DNA of 33,648 nt from DASRYH01 sp035687245 (GTDB taxonomy: Bacteria; Actinomycetota; Coriobacteriia; Anaerosomatales; PHET01). The position numbers and the translations under genes are program-made. Positions 24,300 to 31,603 of the stretch are shown here, piece by piece. The stretch is from assembly GCA_035687245.1 (NCBI GenBank), contig DASRYH010000007.1, forward strand, positions 1 through 33,648, in the 5' to 3' direction. Position 1 is the stretch's first letter, and each line of letters begins with the position of its first letter. The notes under the pieces are model-generated. The model saw only the letters and a program-made list of their open reading frames with translations, had not been told where the DNA came from and did no database searches.

Positions 24300-26189
24300 C
24301 TAGGCCACCCCAATCACGGCGAGCAGGCGCGAGACCAGGCCGCCCATGATGAACGCGAGGGCGACGGAGCCGGCGAACAGCCCGACGAAGTAGCGGGTGC
24401 CGCGCTCTTTCAGGATAACCATTGCCGAAGCGATGCAGGGCACAAACAGCGTGATCGTGATCATCGCGACCAGCAGCTGCGGGTCGGTCAGGTGCATCTT
24501 GAAGAAGCCCGCAGCGCCGAAGTCGCGGCGAACAAAGCCCATCACGAAGGCCGTCGCCGACTGCGCTGGCAGTCCGAGCCAGTCCACCGTCAGCGGCTTG
24601 GCCACCACGATCAACCAGTCCAGCACGCCCACGACTTGCAGCACTGAGATGATCAGCGCGCCGGCTGCGAAGAAGAGCGTGACCTCCTTCATGAAGTTCC
24701 AGACCTTCGTGAAGCTCTTGCGCACCACGTTGTCGAGGCGCGGGATGCGAAGCGAAGGCAGGTCGATGAGAAGGTCGGTGGACTGGCCGGGCACGAGCTT
24801 GTTGAGCACCGCTCCCACCACGCCGAAGATGAGCACGAGAAAGCCGAGGTAGGCCAGCGAGTACCACGCACCGGTGCGCGCCATGAGTGCGGTGATGACC
24901 GCGATCTGCGCCGAGCACGGCACAGCGATCGCCATGAGCGCGGTCGCGATGAAGCGCTCACGCTTGCTGCCAAGGATGCGGGTGGTGAGCGTGCCCATAG
25001 TCACGCAGCCCAGACCGAGAATGAGCGGGATGATCGCACGGCCGTTGAGGCCGACGGCGGTCAGTGAACGGTCGGCGAGCGCGGCGATGCGCGGCAGGTA
25101 GCCTGAGTCCTCAAGGAACGAAAGCAGCAGGTAGAAGCCGGTGACGAGCGGCAGGATGACGCCGATGAGGTAGGTCGGGGTCATGGTGAGCACGCCGAAC
25201 TCGCCCGCGAGCACCGTGTGAACCGGCGAGCCCGGCGCGAAGGCTGACTCGACGGTGCGCTGCACGAACGGCACCCAGTAGGCGTTCATGATGTCGTTTT
25301 CGAGGATGCCCACGAGCCCGCCAGCGATCCACTGCCCCAGCACGATCCACATCGCCCAGAGCAGACCGAAGAGCATCGGGATGCCTGTGAGCGGGTGCAT
25401 CATCCACTGCGACAAGCGCGCTGAGAACGATGCGCCTTGCGTGGTCTCACTGATCACGTGGCTGCAGATGTCGTTGACGCGATCGCGCCGGCGCAGGTAG
25501 ATCGACTCGCGCATGTCACCCGGCTCGATGCCGTGGCGCTCGCTCACGATCTCGTCGCCTTCAAGCACCATGAGCGCTTCGGCGCGCGAGCCCACTCGCG
25601 ACGCCATCTGCACGAGGTCGGTCTCTATCTCGTGATCGGCGTGGCCGGTGCGGGCGCGATAGACCGACTCCTTGAGCGCCTCGATACCCTCGCCGGTGAC
25701 CGCTACCGTCTCGACCACGGGTACGCCCAGCAGGTCTTCGAGCAGGTCGCGGTCGATGCCCACGCCCCGCTTGCGCGCCTCGTCGGCCATGTTGAGCGCG
25801 ACGACCATGAGCTTCCCCATGTCGATGAGCTGCAGGGTCAGGAAGAGATCGCGCTCCGGGTGAACTGCGTCGACCACGTCGATGACGACGTCGCCGGTCA
25901 AGATGATGTCGCGCGCGACGGTCTCTTCGTCGTTGAAGGACGAGACGCCGTAGACGCCGGGCGTGTCGATGATGTCGATGTCGCCGAATCGGCCGCGCGT
26001 GAGCTCCACGGTCGTACCCGGGAAGTTCGAGACATCGACGTAGGTGCCGGTCAGCGCGTTGAACACGACCGACTTGCCCACGTTGGGGTTGCCGGCGAGC
26101 ACGACGGTGTCGACGCCGTCACGCGCGTCGGTACCAGTTGGGTGGCAGTGGCACAGCGCGTCTGCGCCGGCCTTTTCGGCAGTGGCCAT
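24300..26189 (-). CDS. feoB: Ferrous iron transporter FeoB
   Basis: 629 residues; ATG 26189 is chosen over ATG 26201 because AGGAG lies 4 bases before it. A short N-terminal tail with C13-H-C15-H precedes the GTPase domain: G1 GNPNVGKS, G3 DTPG, G4 NMAD. A helical spacer follows, then a membrane domain of about eight to ten helices with the two gate motifs, VPCSAQIAVI and VPCIASAMVI, both with Cys in the pore. FeoB imports Fe2+ across the cytoplasmic membrane, mainly under anoxic conditions. The operon is feoA, feoB, then the Cys-rich protein. FeoB is shorter than the E. coli form (773 residues), as usual in Gram-positive bacteria. Confidence 0.95.
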   Translation of the reverse strand: MATAEKAGADALCHCHPTGTDARDGVDTVVLAGNPNVGKSVVFNALTGTYVDVSNFPGTTVELTRGRFGDIDIIDTPGVYGVSSFNDEETVARDIILTGDVVIDVVDAVHPERDLFLTLQLIDMGKLMVVALNMADEARKRGVGIDRDLLEDLLGVPVVETVAVTGEGIEALKESVYRARTGHADHEIETDLVQMASRVGSRAEALMVLEGDEIVSERHGIEPGDMRESIYLRRRDRVNDICSHVISETTQGASFSARLSQWMMHPLTGIPMLFGLLWAMWIVLGQWIAGGLVGILENDIMNAYWVPFVQRTVESAFAPGSPVHTVLAGEFGVLTMTPTYLIGVILPLVTGFYLLLSFLEDSGYLPRIAALADRSLTAVGLNGRAIIPLILGLGCVTMGTLTTRILGSKRERFIATALMAIAVPCSAQIAVITALMARTGAWYSLAYLGFLVLIFGVVGAVLNKLVPGQSTDLLIDLPSLRIPRLDNVVRKSFTKVWNFMKEVTLFFAAGALIISVLQVVGVLDWLIVVAKPLTVDWLGLPAQSATAFVMGFVRRDFGAAGFFKMHLTDPQLLVAMITITLFVPCIASAMVILKERGTRYFVGLFAGSVALAFIMGGLVSRLLAVIGVA

Positions 26190-26244
26190 GATGCTCCTCA
26201 TATCGAGCGTTCAGGTCGTTGCGAGTAGAAGCGTGAGTGACGTG

Positions 26245-26544
26245 CTAGGCGGTGACGCAGTCGCCGTGCGCGTGGATGCGCACTTGGATTCTCTTTGCGA
26301 GGGAGCGGCCGACCGCGATCTCCTGGCGCCCGCTCCTGAGTACGAGCGGACCGGCGGGAATACGGGTGACGCACTGGACGCGGGCACCTTCGGCCATGCC
26401 GAACCGGAGCGCCTGCACGCGTGCGTGGTCGTCGTCGACAGATACAATCTCGAGATGTTCACCAGCACGCGCGCAGTCGAGACCGCAGGTATCGCACAGG
26501 CTCGTGCCCTTCGTCTCGCTCGCGTTGCGCGCCTTCCCGAACAT
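26245..26544 (-). CDS. feoA: FeoA-family protein with Cys-rich N-terminal extension
   Basis: 99 residues; ATG 26544 follows GGAGG by 7 bases. Residues of about 27-95 form the SH3-like FeoA domain (RFGMAEGARVQCVTRIPAGPLVL..GRQEIAVGRSLAKRIQV). The first 25 residues are an extension holding C17-x2-C20-x3-C24. FeoA binds the FeoB cytoplasmic domain and supports iron transport. The gap to feoB is 55 bases, so they form one operon, transcribed from the promoter at 26591-26620. Confidence 0.9.
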   Translation of the reverse strand: MFGKARNASETKGTSLCDTCGLDCARAGEHLEIVSVDDDHARVQALRFGMAEGARVQCVTRIPAGPLVLRSGRQEIAVGRSLAKRIQVRIHAHGDCVTA

Positions 26545-26558
26545 ATCTCGACCTCCAT

Positions 26559-26576
26559 AATTAGTATGTGCTAATT
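26559..26576. promoter_or_regulatory. Perfect palindrome AATTAG-N6-CTAATT, candidate iron-repressor operator
   Basis: AATTAG-TATGTG-CTAATT lies between the feoA promoter and its start codon, at about +8 to +25 of the predicted transcript. The TTAG...CTAA core resembles half sites of DtxR/IdeR-type repressors, though the spacing differs from the classical 19-bp box. It is AT-rich in a GC-rich window. Confidence 0.55.
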
Positions 26577-26590
26577 CGTAGTGTGTGCAG

Positions 26591-26620
26591 ATACTATGCC
26601 AGCGGCGAGGCGCGCGTCAA
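26591..26620 (-). promoter_or_regulatory. Promoter of the feoA-feoB operon
   Basis: Minus strand: TTGACG (26620-26615), 18 bases, TAGTAT (26596-26591). Predicted start near 26584, about 40 bases before the feoA ATG. The palindrome at 26559-26576 lies just downstream. Confidence 0.65.
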
Positions 26621-26636
26621 GCAATCCCGAGGTTTT

Positions 26637-26651
26637 CGGTAAGAAATACCG
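26637..26651. promoter_or_regulatory. Inverted repeat CGGTA-N5-TACCG upstream of sdaAA
   Basis: CGGTA-AGAAA-TACCG ends 8 bases before a -10-like TAGACT (26659-26664) for the sdaAA gene, so it covers the expected -35 region. It may be the operator of a regulator controlling serine dehydratase. Confidence 0.35.
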
Positions 26652-26696
26652 TATCCGCTAGACTCGACAGGCGACTCACACCCAAGGAGGCCTTTC

Positions 26697-27557
26697 GTGG
26701 CATACGCGTCCTTCGCCGATCTGCTCGAAGCTGCTCGTACGCACGGATCACTCGGAGCTGCTGCACTGGCTCGCGAGGCGGACGAGAGCGAGCGCACACC
26801 CGAAGCCCTCACCGAACGGATGGCCGAGACTCTCGCCGTCATGCGCGACGCGGTCGCTCGCGGTCGCACATCTTCGGCGAGGTCGCGCTCGGGGCTCACA
26901 GGCGGCGACGCGAATGCCGTAGCGAACTCCACTGCAGGCCCCGTGGGCGGGCTGTTCACCCAGACGCTTGCCTCCGCACTCGCCACTGCCGAAGTCAACG
27001 CCGCGATGGGCCGAATCGTCGCCGCCCCTACTGGCGGTGCTTCCGGCGTGTTGCCTGCGGTCATCCTTGAGGTTGCATCCGCTGTCGGTGCGACCGACGC
27101 GGCCGTCATCGAGGCGCTCTTTGCCGCTGGCGGCGTCGGCGGCGTGATCGCCGCGCGCGCCACGCTCTCCGGGGCTGCGGGAGGGTGTCAGGCCGAGGTC
27201 GGAAGCGGCGCTGCGATGGCTGCTGCGGCCGCTACCCAGCTCGCTGGCGGCACCCCTGAGCAGGCCGGCCACGCCGCCTCGCTCGCCATGCAGGGGCTGC
27301 TTGGACTCGTCTGCGATCCCGTAGGCGGACTCGTCGAGGTCCCGTGCGTAGTGCGCAACGCTACCGGCGCCGCAGTCGCACTCTCCGCAGTCGAGATGGC
27401 CCTAGCTGGCGTCGAATTCCCCATCCCCTTCGACGAGGTCGTCGACGCCGCCGCGCACGTGGGCCGCTCGCTGCCACCGAGCCTGCGCGAGACCGCCGGC
27501 GGCGGCCTTGCCGCAACCGTGACCGCACACCAGCTCGTCACCAAGAGCTGCAGCTGA
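26697..27557 (+). CDS. sdaAA: L-serine dehydratase, alpha subunit
   Basis: GTG at 26697 follows AAGGAGG by 6 bases; 286 residues. The conserved block MGRIVAAPTGGASGVLPAV and the cysteines of the [4Fe-4S] cluster (AGGCQAEVG, LVCDPVGG, EVPCVVRN) are all present. The alpha chain holds the catalytic cluster and combines with the beta subunit (23400-24068) to turn L-serine into pyruvate and ammonia, a common energy and carbon route in anaerobes. The cluster is oxygen-sensitive. It is divergent from feoA, and the two share an intergenic region of 152 bases. Confidence 0.95.
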   Translation: MAYASFADLLEAARTHGSLGAAALAREADESERTPEALTERMAETLAVMRDAVARGRTSSARSRSGLTGGDANAVANSTAGPVGGLFTQTLASALATAEVNAAMGRIVAAPTGGASGVLPAVILEVASAVGATDAAVIEALFAAGGVGGVIAARATLSGAAGGCQAEVGSGAAMAAAAATQLAGGTPEQAGHAASLAMQGLLGLVCDPVGGLVEVPCVVRNATGAAVALSAVEMALAGVEFPIPFDEVVDAAAHVGRSLPPSLRETAGGGLAATVTAHQLVTKSCS

Positions 27558-27572
27558 AGCCTTCCGCCGCGT

Positions 27573-27601
27573 TTGCCGCGCTTCGGCGCTTCGGGTAAGG
27601 T
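27573..27601 (+). promoter_or_regulatory. Promoter of the Mn riboswitch-ATPase transcript
   Basis: TTGCCG (27573-27578), 17 bases, TAAGGT (27596-27601). The predicted start near 27608 is just before the first riboswitch base (27611). Confidence 0.5.
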
Positions 27602-27610
27602 GCGCCCTAT

Positions 27611-27718
27611 CAGAGGGGAGTAGCGCTCCAGCTCATCAGGCTGGAGGGTGAGGGCCGACATCCCCGGGCGCAGTCTCGCCCCGGTCCTCCCGTCGCGACA
27701 GCGACTGCGAGACCTCTG
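27611..27718 (+). ncRNA. yybP-ykoY (manganese) riboswitch
   Basis: The closing stem CAGAGG (27611-27616) pairs exactly with CCTCTG (27713-27718). The 5' conserved element GGGGAGTAGC follows the first strand, and the 3' element GACTGCGAGACCTCT ends the domain. Hairpins CTCCAGC...GCTGGAG and GTCGC...GCGAC fill the middle. These are the diagnostic parts of the yybP-ykoY class, which binds Mn2+ and switches on Mn2+ export genes (mntP, yoaB-type P-type ATPases, ykoY/terC). The gene below encodes a P2A ATPase, as for L. lactis yoaB. Assignment is by recognition of the motif, not by a covariance model. Confidence 0.88.
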
Positions 27719-27749
27719 GTGGACTATCCACCAGCGGTTCCTTTGGAGG
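27716..27749 (+). promoter_or_regulatory. Riboswitch expression platform and ribosome site
   Basis: CTGGTGGA (27716-27723) and TCCACCAG (27727-27734) form a perfect 8-bp hairpin that shares three bases with the 3' strand of the riboswitch closing stem, so the two are mutually exclusive. The ribosome site GGAGG (27745-27749) can pair with CCTCC (27686-27690) inside the aptamer. A translation-controlling switch is inferred: bound Mn2+ would keep the ribosome site free. Confidence 0.5.
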
Positions 27750-27754
27750 CCTTC

Positions 27755-30499
27755 GTGGCAGAGAACTCTTCTTCCGCCCCCCTTTCCTGCACCCAAGCTG
27801 ACCCGTGGCACTGCCGAAGCGCGGCTGAGGCCGTCGAACTTCTGCAGGTAGACCCGGCGACCGGCCTGTCGTCAGAACAAGCCGTCGAACGCCAGGCAGC
27901 CTACGGCCCCAACGAGCTGCGCGCGGCGGACAAGACCCCCGCTTGGCGCATGTTCATCTCCCAGTTCAATGACTTCATGATCTGGGTGCTCTTCGCGGCT
28001 GTGGCGATTTCGGCCATCGAGGGTCAGGTGCCCGAGGCGATCGCGATCACAGCGATCCTCATCCTCAACGGCGTCCTAGGCTTCGTGCAGGAGTACCGCG
28101 CCGAACAGGCGCTAGACGCCTTGAAGCAGATGTCGGCGCCGGTCGCTAAGGTGCTCCGCGATGGCGCCGAGAGCAGCGTCCCCGCCGTCGAGCTCGTGCC
28201 CGGCGACATCGTCGTGCTCGAGGCTGGCGATAAGATCCCCGCCGACGGGCGGCTCATCAAGGCCGGCGCGATGCGCGTCGAAGAGGCAGCTCTCACCGGC
28301 GAGAGCGCGCCTGTCCGCAAAGACGAGCGCGATCTGGCCGATGCCGACTCCGCTCTCGGTGACCGCGTCGGGATGCTGTTCGCCGGCACGTCGGTAGCGG
28401 TCGGCCACGGCATCTACGTCGTCACTTCCACCGGCCAGCACACCGAGATGGGCAAGATCGCCGAGCTGCTCGCCGGGCAGGAAGACGAAGACACTCCGCT
28501 GCAGAAGGAACTCGAGACCGTCGGCAAGCGCATCGCAATCATCGTGCTGGTGATCGCATTCATCGTCTTCGTCGAAGAGATGTGGCGCGCAGTCACCGGA
28601 AGCCAGCTTCCGCTGCACGACGCGATTGCTCAGCACGGCTTCCGCGATACCGCGACCGTTGCCCTGCTCGTGGCTATCTCGCTGGCTGTCGCGGCGATCC
28701 CTGAGGGACTCCCTGCCATCGTCACCGTCGCGCTCTCGCTGGGCGTGCGCCGCATGGCTGGCCACAACGCGCTCGTGCGCAAGCTGCACGCTGTGGAGAC
28801 GCTCGGCTCGACCACTTTCATCTGCTCGGACAAGACGGGCACGCTCACGCGCAATGAGATGACCGTCAAGCGCATGATGGTCGGCACCGACCTCGTCCAC
28901 TTGCTGCCCGACTTCGGCATGGAGCCCCAAGACCGCGACCCATCGCGCTCGGATCGCGAGCTGCTGCTCGAGATCGCATCGTCGTGCAACGACGCCCGCT
29001 TCGGCGCTGAGGGCGAGCTTCTGGGCGACCCCACCGAGACCGCGCTCATCGTGGCCGCCGACCGCATCCAGCACGACAACGTGCGGCCGCGCCGGATTGG
29101 CGAGGTGCCCTTCGACTCCGAGCGCAAGCGCATGACCACCGTGCACGCGATAGAGGGCTCGCGGGTCGCCTACATGAAGGGCGGCACTGACGTCGTCCTC
29201 TCACTGTGCGAGCGCGCCTTGCTGCGCGGCGAGATCGTCGAGCTCACCGGCGAGCTACGCGACGAGCTGCAGCGCGCAAACGCCGAACTCGCGGGACAGG
29301 GCTTCCGCACGCTCGCCTTCGCCTGCCGCGAGCTTGCCGAAGGCGAACCGGTCGAGGGCGAGGAGATCGAGCGGGCGATGGTCTACGTGGGCATCCTCGG
29401 CCTGCAGGACCCGCCGCGGCCCGAAGTCACCGCAGCCATCGAGGAGTGCCACAAGGCCGGGATTCACGTCGCGATGGTCACCGGCGACCACGGTCTGACC
29501 GCCGAAGCCATCGGGCGCGAGATCGGCCTGGTTTCCGGCCAGCGCGTCGTGACGGGCGTCGAGCTCGAGAAGATGTCGGATGACGAGCTCTTCGACATCG
29601 TGCAAGACATTCGCATCTATGCGCGCGTGAACCCGGAGCACAAACTGCGCATCGTGGACGCGCTGAAGCGCCACGGCGAGGTCGTAGCGATGACCGGCGA
29701 CGGCGTGAACGACGCCCCCGCGCTCAAGAGGGCCGACATCGGCGTGGCGATGGGACGCGTGGGGACCGATGTCTCCCGTGAAGCAGCCGACATGGTGCTT
29801 GCCGACGACAACTTCGCGACCATCGTTGAGGCCGTGCGCGAGGGTCGCGTCGTCTTCGAGAACCTTCGGAAGTTCATCCTCTTCCTGCTCTCCTGCAACA
29901 TGAGCGAGGTACTGATCATCTTCACGACGGCGTTGCTCGCCCCCGAGCCTGCCCTTCTGCCGCTCCAGATCCTATGGATCAACCTCGTGACCGACGGGCT
30001 GCCCGCGCTCGCTCTGGGTGTCGATCCCGGCAGCCCGCGCGTCATGGACCGTGCGCCGCGCTCCGCCGACGAGTCGATTCTCACCAAGTCGCGGCAGCTG
30101 CAGGTGCTGTGGCAGGGGGCGCTCATCACCGTCGGCGCTCTCGCTATGTATCTAGGCGTGGAGTTCGGCTGGTTCAGCGTGGACAGCGCGCGCCATGCGC
30201 AGACGATGCTCTTCACCACCATCGTGCTCGCTCAGCTCCTCCACTCTTTCAACTTCCGCTCTTCGACCAAGAGCGTCTTCTCGATCGAGTCGTTCAAGAA
30301 CAAGTGGCTGCTGTTGGCCTTCGGCGGATCGATGGCGCTGCACTCGCTCGTCATCTACGTCCCGGCCATGCAGCGCGTCTTCAAGACGCAGCCGCTGGGT
30401 ATCCACGACTGGATGGCTGTCGTACTCGCAGCCCTCATCCCAATCGTGCTCATCGACATCACGAAGCTCGCGATCGCACGCAAGAACAAGGCGGCCTGA
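27755..30499 (+). CDS. P2A-type cation-transporting ATPase (probable Mn2+/Ca2+ exporter)
   Basis: GTG 27755 lies 5 bases after GGAGG; the frame begins earlier (27719), but that part is riboswitch RNA. 914 residues. P-type hallmarks: TGES (T181-S184), PEGLP (316-320) in helix 4, the phosphorylated D359 in DKTGTLT, KGGTDVV in the nucleotide domain, and GDGVNDAP (648-655). Helix 5 NMSEVLIIF and helix 6 NLVTDGLPALALG keep the Asn/Glu and Asn/Asp ligands known from SERCA-type pumps. About ten membrane helices. P2A pumps export Ca2+ or Mn2+ at the expense of ATP; the Mn2+ riboswitch makes Mn2+ the best guess. A histidine kinase follows after 3 bases. Confidence 0.92.
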   Translation: MAENSSSAPLSCTQADPWHCRSAAEAVELLQVDPATGLSSEQAVERQAAYGPNELRAADKTPAWRMFISQFNDFMIWVLFAAVAISAIEGQVPEAIAITAILILNGVLGFVQEYRAEQALDALKQMSAPVAKVLRDGAESSVPAVELVPGDIVVLEAGDKIPADGRLIKAGAMRVEEAALTGESAPVRKDERDLADADSALGDRVGMLFAGTSVAVGHGIYVVTSTGQHTEMGKIAELLAGQEDEDTPLQKELETVGKRIAIIVLVIAFIVFVEEMWRAVTGSQLPLHDAIAQHGFRDTATVALLVAISLAVAAIPEGLPAIVTVALSLGVRRMAGHNALVRKLHAVETLGSTTFICSDKTGTLTRNEMTVKRMMVGTDLVHLLPDFGMEPQDRDPSRSDRELLLEIASSCNDARFGAEGELLGDPTETALIVAADRIQHDNVRPRRIGEVPFDSERKRMTTVHAIEGSRVAYMKGGTDVVLSLCERALLRGEIVELTGELRDELQRANAELAGQGFRTLAFACRELAEGEPVEGEEIERAMVYVGILGLQDPPRPEVTAAIEECHKAGIHVAMVTGDHGLTAEAIGREIGLVSGQRVVTGVELEKMSDDELFDIVQDIRIYARVNPEHKLRIVDALKRHGEVVAMTGDGVNDAPALKRADIGVAMGRVGTDVSREAADMVLADDNFATIVEAVREGRVVFENLRKFILFLLSCNMSEVLIIFTTALLAPEPALLPLQILWINLVTDGLPALALGVDPGSPRVMDRAPRSADESILTKSRQLQVLWQGALITVGALAMYLGVEFGWFSVDSARHAQTMLFTTIVLAQLLHSFNFRSSTKSVFSIESFKNKWLLLAFGGSMALHSLVIYVPAMQRVFKTQPLGIHDWMAVVLAALIPIVLIDITKLAIARKNKAA

Positions 30500-30502
30500 C
30501 AG

Positions 30503-31174
30503 ATGCCTCTCAACTCAGAAGCACCCGACAATCTCACGAAAGAGGATGTGGCTGTCGTCGCGCACGAGGTACGCGGCGCCCTCACCGTCATCTCCGGCTT
30601 CTCCGAGCTGCTGCGGCGTGAGCTGTCTGAGGAGGACCGCAAGGCAGCGCTCGACGGCATCTCGCGAGCGGTCCGCCGAATCGACCGGCTCGTCGATTCG
30701 TTCATGATCGGTGCGCGCCACGCTCGCACTCCCGGGCAGCGGATCTCGCTCGTCGAGCTCGCCGAATCGGTCGCTGCTGAACAGCGAGCCATCACCGGCC
30801 GACAGGTGGTGCTCACCGTCGTGGACCGACCCGAGGTCAGCGGTGTTCCCGACGCGCTCGAGCGCGCTCTGGGCAACCTGATCGACAACGCGCTGAAGTA
30901 CTCGCTGCGCAACAGCGGCGTGGACATCGAGGTCGGTACCGAGAACGGCTTCGGAGTTCTGGCCGTGGCCGATCGCGGGCCGGGCATCCCGGAAGACGAG
31001 CGTGAGCAGGTGCTGCAGCCCTTCGAGCGCCTGGGCCGCACTGATGTGCCCGGCACCGGGCTGGGCTTGGCTGTGGTGAACGGCGTCGCCGAAGCTCACG
31101 GCGGTCGAGTCGAGATCCGTGAGCGGGACGGCGGCGGGACGGTCGTGCGGCTGCTGCTGCCGCTGGCGCCCTAG
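30503..31174 (+). CDS. Soluble orphan histidine kinase
   Basis: 223 residues; the ATG is 3 bases after the ATPase stop, so the two are one transcript under the Mn riboswitch. It consists of little more than a dimerisation/phospho-acceptor domain (H21 in VAHEVRGALTVISGF) and a complete ATPase domain: N box with N129 (NLIDNALKYS), G1 DRGPGIP, G2 GTGLGLAVV. There is no membrane helix, PAS or other input domain, and no response regulator nearby. Its signal and partner are unknown. Its stop overlaps the convergent hemerythrin stop (CTAG, 31171-31174). Confidence 0.85.
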   Translation: MPLNSEAPDNLTKEDVAVVAHEVRGALTVISGFSELLRRELSEEDRKAALDGISRAVRRIDRLVDSFMIGARHARTPGQRISLVELAESVAAEQRAITGRQVVLTVVDRPEVSGVPDALERALGNLIDNALKYSLRNSGVDIEVGTENGFGVLAVADRGPGIPEDEREQVLQPFERLGRTDVPGTGLGLAVVNGVAEAHGGRVEIRERDGGGTVVRLLLPLAP

Positions 31175-31578
31175 CCGTCGACGCTACGCACGTGCTCCAC
31201 GAGCTTGCGGTCTGAGTGCTCGATGTGGTGCGTGAGCCACTCGATGAGAAAGCTCGAGAGCTCCACGGCGGCTATCTGTGGCTGCTCCCGGAACTCGAGA
31301 ACGAGCTCGCGAGTACGAGTCGTCAGGTCCCGGTGCTCCGCGCGATGCGCCTCCGCGTCTCCGTCCGGGTAGCCATGCTCTCGCATGAGCGACTCTTCGG
31401 CATCGAAGTGAACGACCACGTAGCTGGAGAGAGCCTCAAGCGCACGGGCGGTGATGTCGACGTCGAAGCTCCGCGATGCGTCGAAGACCTCGCCGATGAG
31501 CGCAAGCAGGCTACGGTGCTGCTCGTCGACGAGCTTGTGTCCGGTGTCGAGCGAGCTGTCCCACTGAAGGTTGCTCAT
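31171..31578 (-). CDS. Bacteriohemerythrin
   Basis: 135 residues, a four-helix hemerythrin domain with the full diiron ligand set: H21 (DEQH), H57 and E61 (HFDAEE), H78, H82, H118 and D123 (HIEHSD). Hemerythrins bind O2, and in some bacteria NO, reversibly; they may deliver or buffer O2, or act as sensors. The single-domain form is cytoplasmic. The ribosome site is weak. It is the last gene of a minus-strand run after ddl, with a 25-base gap. In an anaerobe a role in O2 or NO scavenging is plausible. Confidence 0.92.
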   Translation of the reverse strand: MSNLQWDSSLDTGHKLVDEQHRSLLALIGEVFDASRSFDVDITARALEALSSYVVVHFDAEESLMREHGYPDGDAEAHRAEHRDLTTRTRELVLEFREQPQIAAVELSSFLIEWLTHHIEHSDRKLVEHVRSVDG

Positions 31579-31603
31579 CGCTTCGAGTTAGTTCGGCGAG
31601 CCA

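Noticed and set aside
27719..27754. Earlier GTG start for the P-type ATPase at 27719
   Set aside because: It lies inside the riboswitch platform hairpin, while GTG 27755 has GGAGG at ideal spacing.
28112..29146. 344-codon minus-strand frame opposite the P-type ATPase
   Set aside because: Covers the conserved TGES, PEGLP and DKTGTLT coding region of the real gene.
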